Part shown: positions 36,078 to 46,404 of the stretch, piece by piece
Position numbering within the stretch: position 1 is the first letter of the stretch
Layout: every line of letters starts with the position of its first letter
NCBI RefSeq assembly: GCF_014654785.1
Contig: NZ_BNBD01000015.1
Span: forward strand, 86,865 to 150,864
Length of the DNA stretch: 64,000 nt
Direction of reading: 5' to 3'
Source: Streptomyces mashuensis
Lineage (GTDB): Bacteria; Actinomycetota; Actinomycetes; Streptomycetales; Streptomycetaceae
Translations under genes and position numbers: made by a program
Notes under the pieces: model-generated
Seen by the model: only the letters and a program-made list of their open reading frames with translations
Databases searched by the model: none
What the model was told of the DNA's origin: nothing

Positions 36078-38423
36078 ATGAGACCCAGGGCGAGAGCAGT
36101 CGCCGCGGTGGCCGCGGTGGTGCTCGGCGGACTCGCCGCCGCACCACCGTCGCACGCACGGCCCGCACCGCAGGACGACTCGCTGCACGTCTGGACCGCC
36201 CGCATCACCGCCGACCGCGTCCCGCTGCTGCTCCGCGCGGGCGTCGACGCGCACGAGCTCGGACCACGCGTGACCGGCGACAAGCCCGTCCCCGTGGAAC
36301 TCGTCCTCACCCCCGCCCAGGCCGCGGACCTGCGCGGCCAGGGCGTGGACCTCACCGAGAAGAAGACCCGCCCCACCGCCGCGCCGCCCAAGGGCGACGG
36401 CGTCTTCCGCCCGTACAGCGGGAAGAACGGCCTCCGGCAGGAGATCACCGACACCGCGCGCCGCCACCCGGGGCTGGCCAAGGTCGTCAGCATCGGCAGG
36501 ACCGTGCGCGGCCAGGACATCCTCGCCGTCAAGGTGTCCAAGGGCGCCGCCAAGGCCCCCGACGGCTCGAAACCGGCCGTCCTCTACATGTCCAACCAGC
36601 ACGCCCGTGAGTGGATCACCCCGGAGATGACCCGGCGGCTGATGCACCACTACCTCGACCGCTACGGCAAGGACGAGCGCATCACGCGGATCGTCGACGG
36701 CACCGAGCTGTGGTTCGTGCTCTCGGCCAACCCCGACGGCTACGACTACACGTTCCAGGACCCGAAGAACCGGCTGTGGCGCAAGAACCTGCGCGACAAC
36801 AACGGCGACGGGAGGATCACCCCCGGCGACGGCGTCGACCTCAACCGCAACTTCCCCTACAAGTGGGGCTACGACAACGAGGGCTCCTCGCCCCGCCCCG
36901 GCAGCGAGACCTACCGCGGCACCGCCCCCGCCTCCGAGCCCGAGACCCGCGCCCTCGACGCCTTCGAGAAGCGCCTCGGCTTCCGCTACGCGATCAACTA
37001 CCACTCGGCGGCCGAACTGCTGCTCTACGGCGTCGGCTGGCAGGAGGCCACCGCCACCCCCGACGACGTGCTCTACAAGGCGCTCGCCGGCACCCCGGAG
37101 AAGTCGGCCATCCCCGGCTACCGGCCCCAGCTCTCCGCCGAGCTCTACACCACCAACGGGGAGGCCGACGGCCACGCCGCCAACGCACACGGCACCATGA
37201 TGTTCACGCCCGAGATGTCGACGTGCCAGACCGTCTCCGCCGCCGACCCGAACGACCGCTGGGACCCGGCCGACTGCCGCTCGTCCTTCACCTTCCCCGA
37301 CGACGAGAAGCTGATCCGGCGCGAGTTCGAGAAGAACATCCCGTTCGCGCTGGCCGTCGCCGAGACCGCCGGCCACCCCGACCGGCCCGTCTCCACCACC
37401 GGCATCACCGCCCCCGACTTCACCCCGCACGCCTTCACCACCTCCTACGCGCGCGGCGGCGACCAGACCGTGGCCGTCACCGCCCGCAAGAGCGTCCGGG
37501 ACAAGCGCCTCAACTACCGCGTCGACGGCGGCCCCACCCGCACCGAGCCGCTGCGCGCCTGGGACGGCGGCGAACGCTACGGCGGCGAGGACAACATCCG
37601 CTTCGACCAGTACCGCGCCGCCGTCAAGGGCGCCCGGCCCGGGGCGAAGGTCAGCGTCTGGTTCACCGGCCGCACCGCCGAGGGCCGGCCCACCGCCAGC
37701 ACCCCGTTCACGTACACGGTGGCGCAGCGCCCGGCCGCCGACACGCTGGTCCTGGCCGACGAGGGCGCCACGGCCCGGCACGCCGCCGCGTACACCCGTG
37801 CCCTGGCCGACAACGGCCGCAGGACGGTCGTGTGGGACGTGGCGAAGCAGGGTGTTCCCGACGCCCTGGGCGTGCTCGGCCACTTCGACACGGTCGTCTG
37901 GTACTCGGGCGCCAAGCAGCCCGACGGCGCCGCCATGCTCGCCGTACGCGCGTTCGTGAACGAGGGCGGCAAGCTGATCGCGGCCGGCGTCAAGGCCGGC
38001 GGCGACGTACGGCTCCGCGAGGGCGACTCGGACGACTTCGCCCAGTACTGGCTGGGCGCCGGCAGCCGCACCGAGCTGCGGGCCCCGGCCCGGTTCACCG
38101 GCCGCGGCGAGCTGACCGGCACCACGGCCGCCCTCGCCGCCGCGGGCGGCACGGGCGCGCTGGACCGCGCCGGGACCTTCCGGCCGATCTCGGACGAATT
38201 GCCGGCCGACCGCTTCCCGCAGTTCCGCAGCGCCGCCGCGGGGGAGTACGGGCCCGCCGCCGGCGGAGCCCCGACCCCGAAGGTCACGCTGAGTGACGGG
38301 CGGCCGGTCGCGGCGGTGGCCACCAAGGACACCGTCCTGCTCGGTTTCGGGCTGGAGAACATGCCCGACGCCCGCGAGCGCGCGACCCTCGCCGGGGCCG
38401 CGCTCCGGGCCGTAGAAGGCTGA
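36078..38423 (+). CDS. Secreted zinc carboxypeptidase (M14 family)
   Basis: 781 aa. Signal peptide about 1-31 (VAAVAAVVLGGLAAAPPSHA). The M14 domain spans about 110-440: zinc ligands in QHAREWITPEM (H and E, about 174-184) and INYHSAAELLLYG (His, about 308), substrate-binding GVDLNRNFPYKWG (Arg), and catalytic Glu in MFTPEMST. The C-terminal ~340 residues hold a beta-rich domain and a late class I amidotransferase-like segment (YSGAKQPDGAAMLAVRAFVNEGGKLIAAG), common in large Streptomyces M14 proteins. It should trim C-terminal residues from extracellular peptides. The RBS AAGGGGGG is strong. Confidence 0.92.
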   Translation: MRPRARAVAAVAAVVLGGLAAAPPSHARPAPQDDSLHVWTARITADRVPLLLRAGVDAHELGPRVTGDKPVPVELVLTPAQAADLRGQGVDLTEKKTRPTAAPPKGDGVFRPYSGKNGLRQEITDTARRHPGLAKVVSIGRTVRGQDILAVKVSKGAAKAPDGSKPAVLYMSNQHAREWITPEMTRRLMHHYLDRYGKDERITRIVDGTELWFVLSANPDGYDYTFQDPKNRLWRKNLRDNNGDGRITPGDGVDLNRNFPYKWGYDNEGSSPRPGSETYRGTAPASEPETRALDAFEKRLGFRYAINYHSAAELLLYGVGWQEATATPDDVLYKALAGTPEKSAIPGYRPQLSAELYTTNGEADGHAANAHGTMMFTPEMSTCQTVSAADPNDRWDPADCRSSFTFPDDEKLIRREFEKNIPFALAVAETAGHPDRPVSTTGITAPDFTPHAFTTSYARGGDQTVAVTARKSVRDKRLNYRVDGGPTRTEPLRAWDGGERYGGEDNIRFDQYRAAVKGARPGAKVSVWFTGRTAEGRPTASTPFTYTVAQRPAADTLVLADEGATARHAAAYTRALADNGRRTVVWDVAKQGVPDALGVLGHFDTVVWYSGAKQPDGAAMLAVRAFVNEGGKLIAAGVKAGGDVRLREGDSDDFAQYWLGAGSRTELRAPARFTGRGELTGTTAALAAAGGTGALDRAGTFRPISDELPADRFPQFRSAAAGEYGPAAGGAPTPKVTLSDGRPVAAVATKDTVLLGFGLENMPDARERATLAGAALRAVEG

Positions 38424-38621
38424 TCCGGCCCCTTCGGCACCCCCTTTCACCGCTCGCCCGTGCGGCCCTCCGCTCGCCTGTGCTCCCGCCGGTCGCGGGG
38501 GCGCGGGCCAGCGCCGCCAATGTCACGTAGCGCTCTCATTAGAGGTAGGGTCGGTGGTGGTCGGGGACATCCCAAACAGCCGCCGGCGGACAGCCCGGCA
38601 CACCAACGAGGAGATCGGTTC

Positions 38622-39626
<1,005 letters not shown>

Positions 39627-39646
39627 CCTGAGCGATGCAGGGGTTC

Positions 39647-39682
39647 GGGGCTCGTACGGCGCACCTGGCGCGTACGGGCCCC
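39647..39682 (+). terminator. gap-pgk intergenic hairpin
   Basis: GGGGC pairs with GCCCC, the self-complementary CGTACG appears in both arms, and a GCGC/GCGC step closes the loop. It lies 21 bp after gap. It may be a partial terminator or processing signal that sets gap mRNA above pgk-tpiA. Confidence 0.6.
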
Positions 39683-39735
39683 GTCGCATGGCTGATACTC
39701 AGCTGACACTCACGGAACGCACCCCCGGAGTCTGC

Positions 39736-40962
39736 ATGAAGACGATCGACGAACTCATCCAGGACGGCGTGGAGGGCAAGCGGGTCTTCGTCCGCGCCGA
39801 CCTCAACGTGCCGCTGGAGGGCACCACCATCACCGACGACGGCCGCATCCGCGCCGTCGCCCCGACCATCGCCAAGCTGGCCGCCGCCGGCGCCAAGGTG
39901 ATCGTCGCCTCCCACCTGGGCCGTCCCAAGGGCGCCCCGGACCCGCAGTTCTCCCTCGCCCCGGTCGCCGGCCGGCTCGGGGAGATCCTCGGGAAGAACG
40001 TCTCGTTCGCCACCGACACGGTGGGCGACAGCGCGAAGGCCACCGTTGCCGCCACGGCGAACGGCGAGGTCACGCTGCTGGAGAACCTCCGCTTCAACGC
40101 GGGCGAGACGAGCAAGGACGACGCCGAGCGCGGTGCCTTCGCCGACGAGCTCGCCCGGCTCGCCGACCTGTACGTGGGCGACGGCTTCGGCGCCGTGCAC
40201 CGCAAGCACGCCTCGGTCTTCGACCTGCCCGCGCGCCTGCCGCACGCCGCCGGCGACCTGATCGCCACCGAGGTCGGCGTGCTGAAGAAGCTCACCGAGG
40301 ACGTCAAGCGCCCCTACGTGGTCGTGCTCGGCGGCGCCAAGGTCTCCGACAAGCTGGGCGTCATCGACAACCTGCTGGAGAAGGCCGACCGCATCCTCGT
40401 CGGCGGCGGCATGTCGTACACCTTCCTCAAGGCCAAGGGCCACGAGGTCGGCATCTCCCTGCTCCAGGAGGACCAGATCCCGGTCTGCCTGGAGTACCTG
40501 GCCCGCGCCGAGCAGCGCGGCGTGGAGTTCGTCCTCCCCGTCGACGTGCTGGTCTCGGCCGACTTCCCGGACCTGAAGACCAAGGCCCCGGCCAACCCGG
40601 AGACCGTCTCCTCGGACGCCATCCCGGCGGACAAGGAGGGCCTGGACATCGGCCCGAAGACGCGTGAGCTGTACGCCGCGAAGCTGGCCGACGCCGGCAC
40701 CGTCTTCTGGAACGGCCCGATGGGCGTCTTCGAGCACCCCGACTACGCGAACGGCACCAAGGCCGTCGCGCAGGGCCTGCTGGACTCGGACGGCTTCACC
40801 GTCGTCGGCGGCGGCGACTCGGCCGCGGCCGTCCGCACGCTGGGCTTCGACGAGGAGGCCGGTGGCCGGAGGAAGTTCGATCACATCTCTACCGGCGGCG
40901 GCGCCAGCCTCGAGTACCTCGAGGGCAAGACGCTCCCCGGCCTCGCCGCACTGGAGGACTGA
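39736..40962 (+). CDS. pgk: Phosphoglycerate kinase
   Basis: 408 aa, two-domain kinase that makes ATP and 3-phosphoglycerate. N-terminal substrate site VRADLNVPL (about 22-30) and SHLGRPKG (about 60-67); hinge and ATP-site motifs LGGAKVSDK (about 199), NGPMGVFE (about 325) and GGGDSAAAV (about 360). The ATG at 39736 has GGAG 5 bp upstream and begins the family N-terminus MKTIDELI; the frame is open further up. It is followed by tpiA after 6 bp. Confidence 0.97.
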   Translation: MKTIDELIQDGVEGKRVFVRADLNVPLEGTTITDDGRIRAVAPTIAKLAAAGAKVIVASHLGRPKGAPDPQFSLAPVAGRLGEILGKNVSFATDTVGDSAKATVAATANGEVTLLENLRFNAGETSKDDAERGAFADELARLADLYVGDGFGAVHRKHASVFDLPARLPHAAGDLIATEVGVLKKLTEDVKRPYVVVLGGAKVSDKLGVIDNLLEKADRILVGGGMSYTFLKAKGHEVGISLLQEDQIPVCLEYLARAEQRGVEFVLPVDVLVSADFPDLKTKAPANPETVSSDAIPADKEGLDIGPKTRELYAAKLADAGTVFWNGPMGVFEHPDYANGTKAVAQGLLDSDGFTVVGGGDSAAAVRTLGFDEEAGGRRKFDHISTGGGASLEYLEGKTLPGLAALED

Positions 40963-40968
40963 ACCACC

Positions 40969-41745
<777 letters not shown>

Positions 41746-41755
41746 GACCGGTGGT

Positions 41756-41784
41756 CCCGCCGTCGTCGCTATGACGGCGGCGGG
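41756..41784 (+). terminator. tpiA terminator
   Basis: CCCGCCGTCGTC (41756-41767) pairs with GACGGCGGCGGG (41773-41784) with one mismatch and a 5-nt loop, 11 bp after the tpiA stop. Confidence 0.75.
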
Positions 41785-41884
41785 TCTCCGTCGTACCCTG
41801 TCGGGGCCGGGACCGGCGTGAACGCGCCACCCGGCCCCGCACCCATTCGTCCATCCGAGTCAGTCCGAGAGAGTTGGTCCAGCC

Positions 41885-42121
41885 GTGGTCATCGGGTTCT
41901 CGATCGCCCTCATCGTCTTCAGCCTGCTGATGATGATGCTGGTGCTCATGCACAAGGGGAAGGGCGGCGGTCTGTCCGACATGTTCGGCGGCGGCATGCA
42001 GTCCTCCGTCGGCGGCTCCTCGGTCGCCGAGCGCAATCTCGACCGGATCACGATCGTGGTCGGCCTGCTCTGGTTCGCCTGCATTGTCGTGCTCGGCGTG
42101 CTGATGAAGCTCGACAGCTGA
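41885..42121 (+). CDS. secG: Protein translocase subunit SecG
   Basis: 78 aa with two membrane helices (about 3-21 and 55-73) joined by the conserved GKGGGLSDMFGGG loop; an auxiliary subunit of SecYEG. The GTG start has a GAGAGAG-type RBS. As in other actinobacteria it stands directly downstream of tpiA, but a hairpin separates the two and it may have its own promoter. The -35 of the next gene overlaps its stop codon. Confidence 0.95.
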   Translation: MVIGFSIALIVFSLLMMMLVLMHKGKGGGLSDMFGGGMQSSVGGSSVAERNLDRITIVVGLLWFACIVVLGVLMKLDS

Positions 42122-42148
42122 CGTACCGTCGTATGCGCGGCCTATGAT
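42119..42148 (+). promoter_or_regulatory. Promoter of the RbpA-family gene
   Basis: TGACGT (42119-42124), 18 bp, TATGAT (42143-42148). The -35 begins on the secG stop codon. The leader of about 150 nt that follows is GC-rich and ends with a GGAG ribosome binding site. I see no GGAAT-N18-GTT sigma-R site here. Confidence 0.6.
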
Positions 42149-42305
42149 TGGGTCCGCGTCCCTACGGCCGGGCGGTAACTCCTGCCACCGGACGCGCGTT
42201 GGGCCTTACGTAGACCGAGGCGCCCGCGGCGGGGCGGACCGTCGTTCCCCGCGGTGCGGCCGCTGTTCGGCACAGTGCAGCACCATCACGCAGGGAGTTA
42301 CGACC

Positions 42306-42641
42306 GTGGCAAGTGGCAACGCGATCCGGGGAAGCCGGGTCGGTGCGGGGCCGATGGGTGAGGCGGAGCGGGGCGAGTCGGCCCCGCGCCTGCGCATCTC
42401 CTTCTGGTGCTCGAACGGGCACGAGACCCAGCCGAGCTTCGCCAGTGACGCGCAGGTGCCCGACACCTGGGACTGCCCGCGCTGTGGCTTCCCGGCCGGC
42501 CAGGACCGGGACAACCCGCCGGACCCGCCGCGCACCGAGCCCTACAAGACCCACCTGGCCTACGTCCGTGAGCGGCGCAGCGACGCCGACGGCGAGGCGA
42601 TCCTCGCCGAGGCGCTCGCCAAGCTCCGCGGCGAGATCTGA
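42306..42641 (+). CDS. rbpA: RNA polymerase-binding protein, RbpA family (divergent paralogue type)
   Basis: 111 aa. The N-terminal IRGSRVGAG, core zinc motif C-x3-H...C-x2-C (WCSNGH and WDCPRCG) and C-terminal THLAYVRERRSDADGEAILAEALAKLR match the RbpA family, which binds the principal sigma factor and RNA polymerase and stabilises the open complex. The linker before the sigma-binding part reads GQDRDNPPDPPRTEPYKTH and lacks the Lys/Arg cluster of classical RbpA, and the helix has an odd SDADGEA. This looks like the paralogue sometimes called RbpB, next to secG in Streptomyces. The start is GTG with GGGAG upstream. Confidence 0.85.
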   Translation: MASGNAIRGSRVGAGPMGEAERGESAPRLRISFWCSNGHETQPSFASDAQVPDTWDCPRCGFPAGQDRDNPPDPPRTEPYKTHLAYVRERRSDADGEAILAEALAKLRGEI

Positions 42642-42663
42642 GCGGACAACCACGCGCACCGGG

Positions 42664-42708
42664 AACGGCCCGGCCGCGCCCCCGACCCGGGGGCGCGGCC
42701 GGGCCGTT
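42664..42708 (+). terminator. Terminator of the RbpA-family gene
   Basis: A perfect 20-bp inverted repeat (42664-42683 with 42689-42708) around a 5-nt loop; the arms start AACGGCCCGG and end CCGGGCCGTT. It is the longest perfect hairpin in the window. Confidence 0.92.
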
Positions 42709-42786
42709 GCCGTCCGCGGCGCGAACCGTCCGCAGATCAATTAGGTTGGAGTACGGCGGGGCCGAACGAGTAGAAGAAGTGGGCTG

Positions 42787-44448
42787 ATGTACGGGTTGAA
42801 CGCAGCTGGCCGCACCGCGCTGGACCGTCTTCCGGAGTGGAAGGCGCTGGCCGAGCACCGCGAGGAACTGGGGGAGGTGCACCTGCGGGAGCTGTTCGCG
42901 AACGCCCCGGACCGGGCCGCGCGGTACTCGCTCACCGTGGGCGACCTCCATCTGGACTACTCCAAGCACCTGGTCACCGACGAGACGCTGCGGCTGCTGC
43001 GCGAGCTGGCGGCGGCCACCGGCGTGGCGGAGCTGCGGGACGCCATGTTCCGTGGCGAGAAGATCAACAACACCGAGGGCCGGGCCGTGCTGCACACGGC
43101 GCTGCGTGCCCCGGAGTCGGCCGTCGTCGAGGTGGACGGGCACAACGTCGTCCCCGCGGTGCACGCCGTCCTGCGCAAGATGCAGGTGTTCTGCGACCGG
43201 GTGCTCTCGGGCGACTGGAAGGGCCACACCGGCAAGCGCATCAGGAACGTCGTCAACATCGGGATCGGCGGCTCCGACCTCGGCCCGGCCATGGCGTACG
43301 AGGCGCTGCGCGCCTTCACCGCGCGCGACCTGACGTTCCGTTTCGTCTCCAACGTGGACGGCGCCGACCTGCACGAGGCCGTGCGGGACCTGGACCCGGC
43401 CGAGACGCTGTTCATCATCGCCTCGAAGACGTTCACCACGATCGAGACCATCACCAACGCCACGTCGGCGCGCAACTGGCTGCTGACGGGACTGGGCGCC
43501 GGCCAGGAGGCCGTGGCCAAGCACTTCGTCGCGCTGTCGACGAACGCGGAGAAGGTCGCCGAGTTCGGCATCGACACCGACAACATGTTCGAGTTCTGGG
43601 ACTGGGTCGGCGGGCGCTACTCGTACGACTCCGCGATCGGCCTGTCCCTGATGCTCGCCATCGGCCCGGACTGCTTCCGCGAGATGCTGGCCGGCTTCCA
43701 CCTCGTCGACGAGCACTTCCGCACCGCGCCGTTCGAGGAGAACGCGCCGCTGCTGCTGGGCCTGCTCGGCGTCTGGTACGGCAACTTCCACGACGCGCAG
43801 TCGCACGCGGTGCTGCCCTACAGCCACTACCTGTCGAAGTTCACGGCCTACCTCCAGCAGCTGGACATGGAGTCCAACGGCAAGTCGGTCGACCGCGACG
43901 GACGGCCCGTCAGCTGGCAGACGGGCCCGGTGGTCTGGGGCACGCCCGGCACCAACGGTCAGCACGCGTATTACCAGTTGATCCACCAGGGCACGAAGAC
44001 GATCCCGGCCGACCTCATCGGCTTCGCCCGCCCCGTGGCCGAGCTGGAGCCGGGCCTGGCGGCCCAGCACGATCTGCTGATGGCCAACCTCTTCGCCCAG
44101 GGCCAGGCGCTGGCCTTCGGCAAGACGGCGGAGGAGGTCGCGGCCGAGGGCGTCCCGGAGGAGCTGGTCCCGCACAAGACGTTCCGCGGCAACCACCCGA
44201 CGACGACGATCCTGGCGACCGAGCTGACGCCGTCGGTGCTGGGGCAGCTGATCGCCCTGTACGAACACAAGGTGTTCGTACAGGGGGCGATCTGGAACAT
44301 CGACTCCTTCGACCAGTGGGGCGTCGAACTGGGCAAGGTCCTCGCCAAGCGGGTCGAGCCGGCGCTCGTGGAGGGCACGGAGGTCCCCGGCCTCGACGCA
44401 TCGACCGCCGCGCTGGTCGCGAAGTACCGCGAGCTCCGGGGCCGGTAG
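42787..44448 (+). CDS. pgi: Glucose-6-phosphate isomerase
   Basis: 553 aa. Isomerises glucose 6-phosphate and fructose 6-phosphate, linking glycolysis to the pentose phosphate genes downstream. Signatures: VNIGIGGSDLGPAM (about 155-168), SKTFTTIETITNA, the catalytic Glu region GTPGTNGQHAYYQLIHQG, and the family's late Lys in NIDSFDQWGVELGK (about 500). The N-terminus MYGLNAAGRTALDRLPEW is that of the long form. The RBS is weak (AGAAG). A bidirectional terminator follows. Confidence 0.96.
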   Translation: MYGLNAAGRTALDRLPEWKALAEHREELGEVHLRELFANAPDRAARYSLTVGDLHLDYSKHLVTDETLRLLRELAAATGVAELRDAMFRGEKINNTEGRAVLHTALRAPESAVVEVDGHNVVPAVHAVLRKMQVFCDRVLSGDWKGHTGKRIRNVVNIGIGGSDLGPAMAYEALRAFTARDLTFRFVSNVDGADLHEAVRDLDPAETLFIIASKTFTTIETITNATSARNWLLTGLGAGQEAVAKHFVALSTNAEKVAEFGIDTDNMFEFWDWVGGRYSYDSAIGLSLMLAIGPDCFREMLAGFHLVDEHFRTAPFEENAPLLLGLLGVWYGNFHDAQSHAVLPYSHYLSKFTAYLQQLDMESNGKSVDRDGRPVSWQTGPVVWGTPGTNGQHAYYQLIHQGTKTIPADLIGFARPVAELEPGLAAQHDLLMANLFAQGQALAFGKTAEEVAAEGVPEELVPHKTFRGNHPTTTILATELTPSVLGQLIALYEHKVFVQGAIWNIDSFDQWGVELGKVLAKRVEPALVEGTEVPGLDASTAALVAKYRELRGR

Positions 44449-44456
44449 GCCGCTCG

Positions 44457-44526
44457 GGGCTCCCCGGTTCCAGCCTCGCCGGCGTTTGAGGCGCGGGGTC
44501 CGGGGCGGAGCCCCGGGAAACGGTGA
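44457..44526. repeat. Streptomyces intergenic palindromic repeat
   Basis: The sequence contains the hallmark segments CCTCGCCGGCGTTTGAGG and GGGGCGGAGCCCCGG and begins GCTCCCCGGTTCCAG, a pattern I know from many intergenic sites across Streptomyces genomes. The last part forms a TCCGGGGC-GGA-GCCCCGGGA hairpin. It lies between pgi and its terminator. Only one copy is in the window. Confidence 0.75.
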
Positions 44527-44570
44527 AAGGGCGGGGCTGGGGACCATTCCGGTCCTCAGCCCCGCCCCTT
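44527..44570. terminator. Bidirectional terminator between pgi and pgl
   Basis: A 19-bp stem with one bulge, AAGGGCGGGGCTGGGGACC against GGTCCTCAGCCCCGCCCCTT, loop ATTCC. It separates the convergent glycolysis and pentose phosphate operons, and its arms begin and end with A/T runs usable on both strands. Confidence 0.88.
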
Positions 44571-44590
44571 CGGGCGGTGAACAGCCCCCG

Positions 44591-45370
44591 TCAGGGGGAC
44601 GCCGGCGGGTACAAGCCCCGCGGCAGGCGCGACGCCGCGGCCGAGTCCAGCAGCCACAGCGTCCGCCGGCGGCCGTACGCCCCGGCGGCCGGGGCCTGGA
44701 CCTCACCCGCACCGCTCAGCGCGAGCGCAACCGCACCGGCCTTGTCCTCGCCCGCCGCCAGCAGCCACACCTCGCGTGCCGCGCGGATCGCCGGCAGCGT
44801 CAGCGACACCCGCGTGGGCGGCGGCTTCGGCGCGCCGTGCACGCCGACCACCGTCCGCTCCGTCTCCCGCACCCCCGGCAGCTCCGGGAAGAGGGACGCC
44901 ACGTGCGTGTCCGGGCCGACGCCCAGCAGCAGGACGTCGAACGACGGCACCGGGCCGTGGTCCTCGGGGCGCGCGGCCGCGGCCAGTTCGGCCGCGTACG
45001 CCTCGGCGGCCGCGTCCGCGTCGTCGTACGTGCCGTCCGCCGCGGGCATGGCGTGCACCCGCGCCGGGTCCACGCCGACCTTGTCGAGCAGCGCCTCGCG
45101 CGCCTGCGTGGCGTTGCGCTCCGGGTCGCCCTCCGGCAGGAACCGTTCGTCGCCCCACCACAGGTCGAGCCGCGACCAGTCGACGGCGTCGCGGGCCGGC
45201 GACCCGGCGAGCGCCGCGAGCAGCGCGTTGCCGTTGCGGCCGCCGGTGAGGACGACGGACGCCGAGCCGCGCGCGGCCTGGGCGTCCACGATCCTCGTGA
45301 TGAGCCGGGCCGCCGCGGCCTGCGCCATCAGCTCCTTGTCCCGGTGGACGACGATCTGCGGCGCGGTCAC
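44591..45370 (-). CDS. pgl: 6-phosphogluconolactonase
   Basis: 259 aa. SVVLTGGRNGNALLAALA (about 38-55) and WWGDERFLPEGDPERN (about 72-87) are the SugB/NagB-fold signatures, with LLGVGPDTHVASLFP (about 147-161) near the active site. The usual reading there is G-x-D-G-H; here it is GVGPDTH, so Gly is replaced by Thr. It hydrolyses 6-phosphogluconolactone. The GTG start overlaps the opcA stop (GTGA). It is the last gene of the operon. Confidence 0.92.
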   Translation of the reverse strand: MTAPQIVVHRDKELMAQAAAARLITRIVDAQAARGSASVVLTGGRNGNALLAALAGSPARDAVDWSRLDLWWGDERFLPEGDPERNATQAREALLDKVGVDPARVHAMPAADGTYDDADAAAEAYAAELAAAARPEDHGPVPSFDVLLLGVGPDTHVASLFPELPGVRETERTVVGVHGAPKPPPTRVSLTLPAIRAAREVWLLAAGEDKAGAVALALSGAGEVQAPAAGAYGRRRTLWLLDSAAASRLPRGLYPPASP

Positions 45371-46404
45371 TTGGACGCCGCCTTCTTGCCGGTGGCCTTC
45401 TTCGCGGGGGCCGGGGCGGGAGCCTCCGCGGGCTCCTCCACCGACGCCGCCGCAGCCGCCGGCTCCGCCGGCACCGGCTCGCCGAGCCGTTCCACGCCGT
45501 ACTTCAGCGCGGACCCGTAGATGTCGTCCGGGTCCAGCCGGCGCAGCTCCTCGGCCAGCAGCTCGGCCGTGTCGCGCCGCTTGAGCGCGACCGCGCGGTC
45601 GGGCTGGCCGCGCATGGAGAGCTTGGCGAGGGAGCCGTCGGGGCGGTCCAGCGTGATGGGGCCGCTCTTCGTCTCCAGCCGGACGGCCGTCAGGCCGGGC
45701 CCGTCGGAGACCGCGCGGCGCGCCGTCACGCCCAGCCGGTCGGCGAGCCACATGGCCAGCAGCTCGCCGCTGGGGTTGTACGGCTCGCCCTCGACCTCCG
45801 CCGAGGTGATCTCGACGCCCGGCTGCTGGTCCAGCGCGGCCGCGAGCATGGAGCGCCACGGCGTGATGCGGGCCCAGGCCAGGTCGGTGTCGCCGGGGGA
45901 GTAGTTGGCCGCCCGGGCCGACAGCTCGGCGATGGGGTCCTCGCAGGCGTAGCTGTCGGTGACCCGGCGCTGGCCGAGCGCGCCGAGGGGGTCCTTGGCC
46001 GGGTTCAGCGGCGAGGCCACCGGCCACCAGACGACCACGGGGGCGTCGGGCAGCAGCAGCGGCAGGACCACCGACTGGGCGTGGTCTATGACCTCGCCGT
46101 ACAGCCGCAGCACCACCGTCTCGCCGGCGCCGGCGTCGGCGCCCACGCGGACCTCGGCGTCGAGCCGGGCCTGGGCGCGGTCGCGCGGCGAGCGGCTGAC
46201 GCGCTTGATGACCACGAGCTTGCGCGAGGGGTGCTCGCGGGACGCCTCGTTGGCCGCCTTGAGCGCGTCGTAGGCGTGCTCCTCGTCGGTGACGATGACC
46301 AGGGTGAGCACCATGCCGATGGCCGGCGCGCCCAGGGCGCGGCGGCCCTGGACCAGGGCGCTGTTGATCTTGCTGGCCGTGGTGTCCGTGAGATCGATCT
46401 TCAT
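45367..46404 (-). CDS. opcA: Glucose-6-phosphate dehydrogenase assembly protein OpcA
   Basis: 345 aa. Family motifs are MKIDLTDTTASKINSALVQ at the N-terminus, LVVIKRVSRSPRD, VVLPLLLPDAPVVVWWP and DLAWARITPWR. OpcA is required for full activity of the G6PDH of the same operon in cyanobacteria and actinobacteria. The C-terminus has an added Ala/Pro/Glu and Lys tail (AKKATGKKAASK). Its ATG overlaps the zwf stop (ATGA) and its stop overlaps the pgl start. Confidence 0.95.
   Translation of the reverse strand: MKIDLTDTTASKINSALVQGRRALGAPAIGMVLTLVIVTDEEHAYDALKAANEASREHPSRKLVVIKRVSRSPRDRAQARLDAEVRVGADAGAGETVVLRLYGEVIDHAQSVVLPLLLPDAPVVVWWPVASPLNPAKDPLGALGQRRVTDSYACEDPIAELSARAANYSPGDTDLAWARITPWRSMLAAALDQQPGVEITSAEVEGEPYNPSGELLAMWLADRLGVTARRAVSDGPGLTAVRLETKSGPITLDRPDGSLAKLSMRGQPDRAVALKRRDTAELLAEELRRLDPDDIYGSALKYGVERLGEPVPAEPAAAAASVEEPAEAPAPAPAKKATGKKAASK

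Noticed and set aside
42149..42305. tRNA or riboswitch in the leader of the RbpA-family gene
   Set aside because: No cloverleaf or T-loop GTTCGANTC could be formed; GC-rich leader only.
43560..43590. TTGTCGGTG on the minus strand inside pgi (and a similar one in sufD near 60190)
   Set aside because: Inside coding sequence, wrong position for any gene, no matching -10 at N8; chance from common codons.
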